A stretch of DNA of 64,000 nucleotides, taken from positions 1 through 64,000 of the forward strand of contig NZ_LYWZ01000024.1 in assembly GCF_001661965.1 (NCBI RefSeq), given 5' to 3'. This DNA is from Croceicoccus mobilis. Lineage in GTDB: Bacteria; Pseudomonadota; Alphaproteobacteria; Sphingomonadales; Sphingomonadaceae. A program made the translations under genes and the position numbers. Shown here piece by piece: positions 1-7,575 of this stretch. Positions within the stretch are counted from its first letter, which is position 1, and every line of letters starts with the position of its first letter. The notes under the pieces are model-generated. The model was given only the letters and a program-made list of their open reading frames with translations. It was not told the DNA's origin and made no database searches.

Positions 1-633
1 ATGAAGATTGCCGTCATCACCGAGAACAGCCAGGCCGCGAAGAACTGCATCATTGAAGATGCGCTGAAGTCGGTTGTGGAGCCTTTGGGCCACGAGGTTT
101 ACAATTACGGGATGTACACGCCCGAGGACAAGGCGCACCTGACCTATCCGATGGTCGGTCTGCTTGCCGCCTCGATCCTCAATGCGAAGGCTGCCGATTT
201 CGTCGTCACCGGCTGCGGCACGGGCACCGGCTCGATGCTGGCCTGCAATGCGATGCCGGGCGTGTTCTGCGGTCTGGTCATCGACCCGACCGATGCGTTC
301 CTGTTTGCCCAGATCAACGACGGCAACGCCATCGCCATGCCCTATGCCAAGGGCTTTGGCTGGGCTGCCGAACTCAACCTGCAGGATTGCTATCGCAAGC
401 TGTTCGAAGGCGAGAGCGGCGTCGGCTATCCCAAGGAACGCGCCGCCGTCATGGCCAAGAACCGCGGCGTGCTGGCAGACCTCAAGGCCGCGTCGTGCAA
501 GGACATGCTGACCGTGCTCAAGAGCGTGGACCAGGACCTCCTCAAGACCGCGGTATCGGGCGAGCGTTTCGAGGAATATTTCTACGCGAACTCTCAGGAC
601 GAAGAGATCAGCGCCTATCTCAAGAGCCTCTGA
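1..633 (+). CDS. RpiB/LacA/LacB-fold sugar isomerase, probably acting on a keto-uronate (DhuI-like)
   Basis: A 210-residue protein of the RpiB/LacAB isomerase fold. The N-terminus MKIAVITENSQAAKN and the GTGTGSMLACNAMPG segment near residue 74 correspond to the substrate loops of that family. RpiB proper is about 150 residues, so this is a longer variant with a C-terminal helical extension. The gene stands directly before kduD and kdgK. In streptococci a protein of this fold (DhuI) replaces KduI and isomerises 4-deoxy-L-threo-5-hexosulose uronate, the monosaccharide from unsaturated uronates. The inference here is that it supplies the KduD substrate; no classical kduI is visible. A plain pentose-phosphate isomerase cannot be excluded. 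The ATG is base 1 of the window, so upstream signals cannot be seen. Confidence 0.8.
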   Translation: MKIAVITENSQAAKNCIIEDALKSVVEPLGHEVYNYGMYTPEDKAHLTYPMVGLLAASILNAKAADFVVTGCGTGTGSMLACNAMPGVFCGLVIDPTDAFLFAQINDGNAIAMPYAKGFGWAAELNLQDCYRKLFEGESGVGYPKERAAVMAKNRGVLADLKAASCKDMLTVLKSVDQDLLKTAVSGERFEEYFYANSQDEEISAYLKSL

Positions 634-677
634 TCGGGGCCTGCCGGACAGATATTCCGGCAAGATGGGATGACCAG

Positions 678-710
678 TGCCGCCGCCCCGCCATGCGCCG
701 GGCGGCGGCA
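678..710. promoter_or_regulatory. Strong GC-rich hairpin between the isomerase gene and kduD
   Basis: A perfect 11-bp stem, TGCCGCCGCCC at 678-688 pairing with GGGCGGCGGCA at 700-710, encloses an 11-base loop. It ends 15 bases before the kduD ATG. There is no T-run, so it is not a classical terminator. It could set the mRNA level ratio between the first gene and kduD, or mask the kduD ribosome site; this is inference. Confidence 0.5.
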
Positions 711-725
711 GACAGCGAGGATGCA

Positions 726-1499
726 ATGACGAAGAGCCCCTTTGATCTTTCCGGCCGCGTGGCGGTCGTCACCGGCGCGAACACCGGCATCGGCCAGGGC
801 ATCGCCCTCGCGCTGGCCGAAGCGGGCGCGGATATCGCCGCGGTCGGCCGCAGCGCCGCGACCGAGACCTGCGAGAAAGTGAAGGCACTGGGCCGCCGCT
901 GCGAGCTGATCGGCGCCGATCTTTCCAGCATCGAACCGGTGAACGAGGTCGTCGACACGGTGGTCGAGAAACTCGGATCGCTCGACATTCTGGTGAACAA
1001 CGCCGGCATCATCCGCCGCGCCGACGCGCTCGATTTCTCGGAAGAGGACTGGGACGCGGTAATGGACACCAATCTCAAGACGCTGTTCTTCCTGTGCCAG
1101 GCAGCAGCGCGCCACATGACCGGCTGGTCCAGCCAGGACGGCAAGCGCGGCAAGATCGTCAATATCGCCTCGCTGCTGACCTTTCAGGGCGGCATTCGCG
1201 TGCCCAGCTATACCGCCAGCAAGTCGGGCGTGGGCGGGCTGACGAAGCTGCTCGCCAATGAATGGGCGACCAGGGGCATCAATGTGAACGCCATCGCACC
1301 CGGCTATATCGCGACGAACAACACCGCCGCGCTGCAGGCCGATCCCGAACGCAGCCGCCAGATCGTGGAACGCATCCCCGAAGGCCGCTGGGGCAAGCCC
1401 AGCGACATCGGCGGAGCCGCCGTTTTCCTTGCCAGCGACGCCGCCGATTACGTGCAGGGGCAGGTCCTTGCCGTTGACGGTGGCTGGCTGGGCCGGTGA
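726..1499 (+). CDS. kduD: 2-deoxy-D-gluconate 3-dehydrogenase / KduD-type short-chain dehydrogenase
   Basis: A 257-residue classical SDR, the usual KduD length. It has the nucleotide-binding TGANTGIGQG at residues 15-24, NNAG near residue 93, and the Ser/Tyr-x3-Lys active site as NIASLL and YTASK. The C-terminal DGGW is typical of KduD. Members reduce 2,5-diketo-3-deoxygluconate to 2-keto-3-deoxygluconate (KDG) with NAD(P)H in the cytoplasm. The frame is open far upstream, but homology begins at ATG 726 (MTKSPFDLSGRVAVV), so this start was chosen. The stop overlaps the GTG of kdgK, which implies translational coupling and consecutive steps in uronate catabolism. Confidence 0.88.
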   Translation: MTKSPFDLSGRVAVVTGANTGIGQGIALALAEAGADIAAVGRSAATETCEKVKALGRRCELIGADLSSIEPVNEVVDTVVEKLGSLDILVNNAGIIRRADALDFSEEDWDAVMDTNLKTLFFLCQAAARHMTGWSSQDGKRGKIVNIASLLTFQGGIRVPSYTASKSGVGGLTKLLANEWATRGINVNAIAPGYIATNNTAALQADPERSRQIVERIPEGRWGKPSDIGGAAVFLASDAADYVQGQVLAVDGGWLGR

Positions 1500-2533
1500 T
1501 AGAAACGATGGTCGGCCCCGTCGTCTGCTTTGGCGAGATGCTGCTGCGCCTCTCGCCGCAGGGCGCAATACCGCTGCAACAGGCGGGCGGTGTCGCCATC
1601 GATGTCGGCGGGGCCGAAGCGAATGTCGCGGCAGCCCTTGCCAGCCTTGGCGTGCCGACGCGCATGCTGACCGTCGTTCCCGACAATCCGCTGGGCCGCA
1701 AGGCAAAGGCGGCGCTGGGCGCGGCGGGCAGCGACACGCGCTTTATCGCGTCTGTCCCGGCGGGCGTGGGCGGCGGGCGTATCGGGCTCTATTGGTTCGA
1801 GCCGCCTGCTGGGCCCATCGCGGGGCGCGTCACCTATGACCGCGCGGGCAGTTCCTTTGCGCTTGCCGATCCTGCCGACCTGCCGTTTGCGCAGGCGCTG
1901 GAAGGGGCGAGCCTGCTGCACATGTCGGGCATCACCCCGGCGCTGGGGCCCGCAGGCGTGGAACTCGCGCGCGCCGCCGTCGCCGCGGCGAAGGACGCAG
2001 GTGTCCCGATCTGTTTCGACGGCAATTACCGCGCCAATCTGTGGGATGCGTGGGACAGCGATCCGCGCGCCATCCTGACCGAACTGGTCGGTGCGGCCAC
2101 GCTGATGATCGGCAATCACCGCGACATCTCGCTGCTTTTGGGCAAGACATTTTCAGGCGACGGCGCGGACCGCCGCCGCGAAGCGAGCGAGGCGGCGTTC
2201 GAGGCGTTCCCGAACCTTCAGCTGATCGCCAGCACCGCGCGGCATGTAGAGGCCGCCTGCACCCACCGCCTTGCGGGCCGGATCGACCTGCGCGCCAGCC
2301 ACTGGCAGACCGACGAGGTCCGGATCGAGAACATCGTCGACCGCATCGGCACCGGCGACGCCTATGCCGCGGGCGTGATCTACAGCTGGCTTGGCGGCGG
2401 CGATGCAAAGCAAATGGCAAAAACCGGATTGGCCCTGGCCGCGCTCAAACATGGCGTGCCAGGCGACATGATCCTGGCAACGGAAGAGGAACTCCATGAC
2501 TTCAACCCATCGGGAGGCGATGTCCGGCGCTGA
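1496..2533 (+). CDS. kdgK: 2-keto-3-deoxygluconate kinase (PfkB family)
   Basis: A PfkB-family sugar kinase of 345 residues. Visible landmarks are CFGEMLLRLSP at the N-terminus, a GGAEANVA substrate loop, and IGTGDAYAAGV near residue 285, which carries the catalytic Asp and anion hole. It phosphorylates KDG to KDPG for Entner-Doudoroff aldol cleavage. The GTG at 1496 overlaps the kduD stop (GTGA); an in-frame ATG at 1508 is an alternative start that removes four residues. Together with the two genes before it, it completes the route from unsaturated uronate to KDPG. The KDPG aldolase is not in the window. Confidence 0.87.
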   Translation: MIETMVGPVVCFGEMLLRLSPQGAIPLQQAGGVAIDVGGAEANVAAALASLGVPTRMLTVVPDNPLGRKAKAALGAAGSDTRFIASVPAGVGGGRIGLYWFEPPAGPIAGRVTYDRAGSSFALADPADLPFAQALEGASLLHMSGITPALGPAGVELARAAVAAAKDAGVPICFDGNYRANLWDAWDSDPRAILTELVGAATLMIGNHRDISLLLGKTFSGDGADRRREASEAAFEAFPNLQLIASTARHVEAACTHRLAGRIDLRASHWQTDEVRIENIVDRIGTGDAYAAGVIYSWLGGGDAKQMAKTGLALAALKHGVPGDMILATEEELHDFNPSGGDVRR

Positions 2534-2612
2534 CGTTTCAGCTGGTTTCCGCGTAGCGTTTTGAAAACAGGCGCCCGTCGCAGGGCCGGCGCCGAGAGGA
2601 GAGATAGCGCGC

Positions 2613-3461
2613 ATGACACATAGTTCGGCCCGGAAGGTCTCTTCGCGGATCGGCCTTTGCCTCGCCCTTGCCGCATTGCCGCTGGTATCGTGCACGGCGA
2701 CCATGGAGGCTGCTCCAACAAACGCTGCGCCCGTGGCAGTGCCAACCGTCTATCTCGCATCGGATTCCACGGTCGCCGATTACAAGCCGGATCGCTATCC
2801 CCAATCGGGGTGGGGCAGTTTCATCGGCTGTGTGCTCGATGGCGTAAGGGTCGACAATCGCGCCGTGGGTGGACGCAGCACGCGCAGCTTCGTCAACGAG
2901 GATCGCTGGAATTCCATCCGCACCAGCCTGAAGCCGGGCGACACGGTGCTGATCCAGTTCGCGCATAATGATGCGAACAAGGAGAAGGCCGAACGCTATG
3001 TCGCGCCGGACACCGCCTATCGCCAGTATCTCGTCAGCTTCATCGCCGATGCGCGCGCTACCGGTGCGACGCCGATTCTGGTCACCCCCGTCACGCGCCA
3101 TAATTTCAAGGACGGTCACGCTGTCGCCGATTTCGCTGCCTATTCGGCAGTGATGCGCGACCTGGCGAAGCAGTACGACGTACCGCTTGTCGACCTGGAG
3201 ACGGCATCGCGCCATTATATCGACACTATGGGGGAGAATGCGTCGAACAGCCTGTACCTGCACTACAAGCCGGGCGAATATCCCGCCTTTCCTGACGGTA
3301 TCGGCGATGACACCCATTTCAGCGAAATGGGGGCGCGGCGCATGGCGAATCTGGTGGCGGACGGTCTGGCGCAGACCGATACGACACTCGCCAGCCATGT
3401 CTCTGCCGACCGCGGCGATCTGACGCGGGCGACCGCGGTGGGCAGCAAGGCTTGCCACTGA
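2613..3461 (+). CDS. SGNH-hydrolase lipoprotein, rhamnogalacturonan acetylesterase-like
   Basis: A 282-residue protein with a signal peptide ending in the lipobox LVSC (Cys near residue 30), so it is probably membrane-anchored and periplasmic. SGNH blocks are clear: ASDSTVADY (block I, Ser), GWGSFIG, NRAVGGRSTRSF (block II, Gly), QFAHND (block III, Asn) and GDDTHFSEMGA (block V, Asp/His). This block spacing is that of CE12-type rhamnogalacturonan acetylesterases, which remove acetyl groups from pectin backbones. A GAGAGGAGAG ribosome site precedes the ATG. Its position after kdgK fits a pectin-use locus. Activity on other acetylated glycans is possible. Confidence 0.82.
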   Translation: MTHSSARKVSSRIGLCLALAALPLVSCTATMEAAPTNAAPVAVPTVYLASDSTVADYKPDRYPQSGWGSFIGCVLDGVRVDNRAVGGRSTRSFVNEDRWNSIRTSLKPGDTVLIQFAHNDANKEKAERYVAPDTAYRQYLVSFIADARATGATPILVTPVTRHNFKDGHAVADFAAYSAVMRDLAKQYDVPLVDLETASRHYIDTMGENASNSLYLHYKPGEYPAFPDGIGDDTHFSEMGARRMANLVADGLAQTDTTLASHVSADRGDLTRATAVGSKACH

Positions 3462-3465
3462 CGAT

Positions 3466-3631
3466 TACCGGCTACGCGGCGCGCCTTAAAATCGAGGGGC
3501 GACGTCGAGCCTGACATTGATATGGACAAGCACGAAATCGGGGCCAAGCGGAACTCCACCCTGCTCTCGCCTGCGGGAAGGCGCGGCAGGGCTATGTCGA
3601 TGTTGGCAGAGTAGGCTAGCGGGCCGCCCAT
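3466..3631 (-). pseudogene. Degraded 3' end of an unidentified coding sequence
   Basis: Reading the minus strand, one frame gives GPLAYSANIDIALPRLPAGE and then SRVEFRL, and a neighbouring frame continues with GPDFVLVHINVRLDVAPRF before a TAA. The two pieces join sensibly across one frameshift and resemble the C-terminal beta-strands of a secreted enzyme. I do not recognise the family. The next gene on this strand is also a wreck, so this stretch is best read as decayed polysaccharide-locus DNA. Confidence 0.35.
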
Positions 3632-3799
3632 CTTGATGGATCGGGGCGTTCCAGCGTCAGCAGTGACCGCGTGGCCGCTTCATTCGCTGCAACGCCTTGC
3701 CGAGGGTGCGGTTTTAATCAAGGGCGGGTGACCGGGATGGTCGGCTCGACCCCACCTGACTGGCCCGAAATCGGTACGGCGCATCAGCACGCGCATCCC

Positions 3800-4200
3800 C
3801 TATTTCCCGCCAGGGTTCGCCGGTTCGCGCGGAGCGTCGACCATGTTCACTGTCAGCCCGCCCCTCACATTGCGCATGGTCACAAGGCTCACATCCTCCA
3901 GCGTGTCGCCGGGTTTGCCATCGGTTGTGACGGCAAGGGCGATGGTGTTGGCACCGCGATAGTTCAAGATACCCTCGGGTTGGGGAACACGCGCTGGGGG
4001 CCGACATGGGCGATGAACTGGCCCATGTTCCAGCCATTGACGAAGATCAGCACGCGGTAGCTGACGGGCGAGCGCAGCTTTGACGTATCGCCAAAGGCAA
4101 GGCCGATGGTCGCGTCCTGCCCCTTGGGCACGGCAAGGTCGATCCGCGCGGCCTTGACGCAAGACCGGGTATGTCGGACCGGCCTTTGCCCGGGCAACTG
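3800..4200 (-). pseudogene. Remnant of a GH35 beta-galactosidase (C-terminal jelly-roll only)
   Basis: On the minus strand one frame reads DLAVPKGQDATIGLAFGDTS and then YRVLIFVNGWNMGQFIAHVG. A shifted frame carries on with EGILNYRGANTIALAVTTDG and a stop at 3800. The pattern of VNGWxxGQ, GPQxxFPxP and GILNxxGxNTIAL is characteristic of the last beta-domain of GH35 beta-galactosidases. The catalytic domain is absent, because the VOC gene ends immediately upstream at 4212, and a frameshift separates the two halves. It is a nonfunctional fragment. Its presence suggests the pectin/galactan locus was once larger. Confidence 0.65.
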
Positions 4201-4211
4201 GCATAGCGCCG

Positions 4212-4631
4212 CTATTTCGCGAAAAGCTGGCCCAGGTCCTCGAACGCCTTCATCTCGATGGCATTGCCGCTGGGATCGCGAAAGAACATCGTCGCCTGCT
4301 CGCCCGGTTCGCCCTTGAACCGGACATAGGGTTCGATATCGAATTCGGTGCCTGCAGCAGTGAGCCGGTCGGCCAGCTTCTGCCAGTCGTCCATGGCAAG
4401 GACGATGCCGAAATGCGGCACCGGCACGTCGTGCCCGTCGACCGGATTGCCGCCTGCGTCGGCCTTCATGCCCGCGACCTTATGGGCGACGATCTGGTGG
4501 CCGAAGAAATCGAAATCGATCCATTCGTCGCTGCTGCGCCCTTCCGGGCAGCCCATCGTATCGCCCCAGAACGCGCGCGCGGCATCAAGGTCGTGCACCG
4601 GAAAGGCGAGGTGGAAAGGCCTGAGTGTCAA
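4212..4631 (-). CDS. VOC-family (glyoxalase/bleomycin-resistance fold) protein
   Basis: A small VOC protein of about 139 residues. It opens with [20 protein letters not shown] (the first beta-alpha-beta module with a metal-binding His). It continues with [18 protein letters not shown] and [12 protein letters not shown], and ends with [15 protein letters not shown] (metal-binding Glu). The frame is open to 4754, but conserved sequence starts near 4620. A TTG at 4631 with AGGGA eight bases upstream is the best start. The substrate is unknown; VOC proteins include lyases, isomerases and dioxygenases. About 290 bases to the psd start hold no gene. Confidence 0.75.
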   Translation of the reverse strand: MTLRPFHLAFPVHDLDAARAFWGDTMGCPEGRSSDEWIDFDFFGHQIVAHKVAGMKADAGGNPVDGHDVPVPHFGIVLAMDDWQKLADRLTAAGTEFDIEPYVRFKGEPGEQATMFFRDPSGNAIEMKAFEDLGQLFAK

Positions 4632-4921
4632 TCTGCATGTCCCTGATGGTGATGCGTTCCGCGTGGTTTCCCTATGCGGCAGATCCGTGAGGCTTGCCAA
4701 GCCCGTCTGCGTTGCAGCTTTCAGGACAGTTGCGCCAGGCCCTTGCGGGCTCACACGGGCTGAAACTCCCTGCAGGAGACATCATGCGCAGATCAATTCG
4801 CCGCAAAACTGTCGTCATGAAGCGGACAAGACAGCCAATCGTCCTGTCCGGCAAGCTATTGTCGCGCGCAACTTGCACGCTGCCATAGCCAAATCGAACT
4901 TTGCTGCGTTATGAGGTGTAA

Positions 4922-5770
4922 ATGTCTGATCGCCTCAAGGTCCTCCTCCAATATTTGCTGCCCAAGCGGATGCTTACCGGATTTGCCGGACGCGTCGCCA
5001 GTGGGCAAAGCGGCGCGCTGACGCAGCGCCAGATCCGCTGGTTCGTCGCCCGCTATGGCGTTGACATGAGCGAAGCGGAAAACCCCGATATCGCAAGCTA
5101 TGAGAGCTTCAACGACTTCTTCACCCGCCCGCTGAAGGCGGGTGCACGCCCGATGGCGGCCGCCGATTTCGTCTGCCCTGTCGATGGCGCGATCAGCCAG
5201 TTCGGTGCGATCGACGATCACCGGATTTTCCAGGCGAAAGGCCACGAATTTACCACGTCCGCCCTGCTGGGCGGGGACGAAGAGCTGGCCGCCGGCTTCC
5301 GCCATGGCAGTTTCGCCAATCTCTATCTCTCGCCTCGCGATTATCATCGGCTGCACATGCCGTGCGATGGCACGCTGCAGCGAATGATCTACGTGCCGGG
5401 CGCCTTGTTCTCGGTCAATCCGGTTACCGCGCGCGGGGTGCCGAACCTGTTCGCGCGTAACGAGCGCGTGGTCTGCGTGTTCGATTCCGAAAGCCACGGG
5501 CGGTTCGTCATGGTGCTGGTCGGCGCGACCATCGTCGGCAGCATGGCCACGGTATGGCACGGCGTGGTCAATCCGAAACGCACGGGCCGGATCGCGCAAT
5601 GGTCTTATCCCGAAGGCAAGGTCGAGCTGAAACAGGGCGAGGAGATGGGGCGCTTCCTGCTGGGATCGACCATCGTGATGCTGTTCGAAAAAGGCGCGAT
5701 CACCTTCAATCCCGAATGGGCACCCGAACGCGCGGTCCGTCTTGGGGAGATGATGGGCACGCGCTCGTGA
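4922..5770 (+). CDS. psd: Phosphatidylserine decarboxylase proenzyme
   Basis: A 282-residue E. coli-type PSD, which makes phosphatidylethanolamine from phosphatidylserine at the inner membrane. Visible landmarks are SYESFNDFFTRPLKAGARP, FVCPVDGAISQFG with the conserved Asp, YLSPRDYHRLHMP with the catalytic His, and the self-cleavage site LGST near residue 245. The Ser of LGST becomes the pyruvoyl group, so the beta and alpha chains would be about 246 and 36 residues. All key residues are present, so this is the working copy. A decayed second copy lies at 17836-18005. An HDAC-fold gene follows after 19 bases. Confidence 0.95.
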   Translation: MSDRLKVLLQYLLPKRMLTGFAGRVASGQSGALTQRQIRWFVARYGVDMSEAENPDIASYESFNDFFTRPLKAGARPMAAADFVCPVDGAISQFGAIDDHRIFQAKGHEFTTSALLGGDEELAAGFRHGSFANLYLSPRDYHRLHMPCDGTLQRMIYVPGALFSVNPVTARGVPNLFARNERVVCVFDSESHGRFVMVLVGATIVGSMATVWHGVVNPKRTGRIAQWSYPEGKVELKQGEEMGRFLLGSTIVMLFEKGAITFNPEWAPERAVRLGEMMGTRS

Positions 5771-5789
5771 TCGGCGCTGCCCGCTGATA

Positions 5790-6686
5790 ATGCTGCATGT
5801 CGTCCACCACCCCGGCTATGCGGTCGCGCGGCAGAGAACGGTCACTTTCCCGCATGACAAATATGCGCTGACCATGCGCGCGCTGGAAGAAAGTGGCGTG
5901 CCGATGACCGTGCACACGCCCGAAATCATGCCGCGCCGTTGGCTGGAGGCGGTCCACGATCCCGCCTATGTCGAGGAAGTCATCAGCTGCACCGTCCCTG
6001 CAGCAAAACAGCGCCGGATCGGGTTCGACGTGGATGAGCGCGTATCGCACCGATCCCAGCTTTCGCCCGGCGGGACATGGCTGGCCGCAAGGCTGGCGCT
6101 GCAGCACGGATATGCAGCGAATAGCGCGGGCGGCAGCCATCATGCGCTGGCCGATACCGGGGCCGGTTACTGCGTGTTCAACGATCTGGCGGTGGCGGCA
6201 AACCGGCTGATAGAGGAAGGGGACGTGGCGCGTATCCTTATCCTAGACCTCGACGTGCATCAGGGCGACGGAACCGCGGCGCTTATGGCGGGGCGAGAGG
6301 AGGTCTTTACGCTCTCGCTCCATGCGGAGAAGAATTTCCCGACGCGCAAGGCGCGCTCCACGCTGGACGTCGGGCTGCCCGATCTGACGGGCGATGCCGA
6401 TTACCTGGACGCTCTGGCGGGCGCGCTGCCCGATGTGCTCGACCGGTTCGCGCCCGAACTTATCCTGCTGCAGGCGGGTGTGGATGCCCATGGCGACGAC
6501 AAGCTCGGCCGACTTGCCCTGACCGACGATGGCCTGATCGCGCGCGACCGTTACGTGGGGCTGGAGGCGCGCCGCAGGGGCGTGCCCGTGGCGAGCACGC
6601 TTGGCGGCGGCTATGGCGACGACCGGATAGCCATCGGCTTGCGCCATGCCCGCACGATGATGACGCTGTCGGCAGCGCTGGGCTGA
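5790..6686 (+). CDS. Histone-deacetylase-superfamily (arginase/deacetylase fold) hydrolase
   Basis: A 298-residue member of the bacterial HDAC-like family. It has the catalytic His pair in GGSHHA, the zinc-binding Asp-x-His in DLDVHQGDGTA, the second zinc Asp in QAGVDAHGDDKLG and the glycine-rich GGGYG near the C-terminus. Bacterial members deacetylate acetyl-polyamines or other acetylated amines, and some act on proteins; the substrate here is not evident. It starts 19 bases after psd and is probably co-transcribed. All catalytic residues are in place. Confidence 0.9.
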   Translation: MLHVVHHPGYAVARQRTVTFPHDKYALTMRALEESGVPMTVHTPEIMPRRWLEAVHDPAYVEEVISCTVPAAKQRRIGFDVDERVSHRSQLSPGGTWLAARLALQHGYAANSAGGSHHALADTGAGYCVFNDLAVAANRLIEEGDVARILILDLDVHQGDGTAALMAGREEVFTLSLHAEKNFPTRKARSTLDVGLPDLTGDADYLDALAGALPDVLDRFAPELILLQAGVDAHGDDKLGRLALTDDGLIARDRYVGLEARRRGVPVASTLGGGYGDDRIAIGLRHARTMMTLSAALG

Positions 6687-6789
6687 GCCGCGAGCCGTCC
6701 TGCAATTCCTCGCGCTGCCGTTGCCAAGCCTGCCCGCTCTCGCCTAGCGTCGCCTCATGCGCGCAACGCTTCGCAGATCTGCCGCCTGA

Positions 6790-7575
6790 ATGACCGGTGC
6801 TGCAATCCCGGTGGGGATCGAGATCCACGACCTCAAGGTCGTGCGCGCCGGACGTGCCATCCTGAAGGTTGGGCATCTGGTGGTGGAAGGCGGAAGCCTG
6901 ACCGCCATTGTCGGCCCGTCGGGCGCGGGCAAGACGACGCTGCTGCGCAGCATCAACCGGCTGGTCGACGATTATGCCGGCACGATCCTGCTGGATGGCA
7001 AGGACACGCGCGCGCAGAGTGCCGAGCAGCTTCGGCGCCGGATCGGCTACGTGCTGCAGCATATCGGTCTTTTGCCCCATCGCACCGTGGCCGAAAATAT
7101 CGCCCTGCCCGCGCGGATTGCGGGGGAGGCGGCCGACCCGGACCGCATCCGGGAGCTGCTCAAGTTGCTCCAGCTTCCCGGCGACCTTGGTCAGCGCGAT
7201 ATCGCCAGCCTGTCGGGCGGACAGGCGCAGCGCGTGGCCATAGCCCGCGCCATGTATCGCCGCCCGCGCGTGATGCTGATGGATGAGCCGTTTGGCGCGC
7301 TGGACCCGGCGACGCGCTGGTCGCTGGGTACAGCCTATCGCGATTTGCAGCGCGGCGCGGGGCAGACGACGATCATGGTGACGCATGACGTGGCTGAGGC
7401 GCTGTCGCTTGCCGATCGGGTGATCGTGATCGACGGGGGCATGCTCGCCGCGCATGACGAACCCGCAGTATTGGTGCGCAGCGCAGATGAGCGCGTGCGG
7501 GCGCTCATCGACCCGCCGATCGGCCATGCCCGTCAACTTGCCGCGCTGGGCGACAGGGCGGGGAAGGGGGCATGA
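6790..7575 (+). CDS. ABC transporter ATPase, glycine-betaine/osmoprotectant type
   Basis: A 261-residue ATP-binding subunit with Walker A GPSGAGKT at residues 42-49, the signature LSGGQAQR, Walker B VMLMDEPFGALDP and the switch His in MVTHD. The Q-loop reads VLQHIGLLPHRTV, which is typical of the OpuA/ProV and YehX/OsmV group. No CBS domains follow, so it is the short form. The last four bases overlap the start of the fused permease-binding protein (ATGA), so the two genes form one transporter operon. Confidence 0.9.
   Translation: MTGAAIPVGIEIHDLKVVRAGRAILKVGHLVVEGGSLTAIVGPSGAGKTTLLRSINRLVDDYAGTILLDGKDTRAQSAEQLRRRIGYVLQHIGLLPHRTVAENIALPARIAGEAADPDRIRELLKLLQLPGDLGQRDIASLSGGQAQRVAIARAMYRRPRVMLMDEPFGALDPATRWSLGTAYRDLQRGAGQTTIMVTHDVAEALSLADRVIVIDGGMLAAHDEPAVLVRSADERVRALIDPPIGHARQLAALGDRAGKGA

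Noticed and set aside
387-725. Upstream extension of the kduD frame
   Set aside because: It lies inside the first gene in another frame and shows no SDR homology; the family start is at 726.
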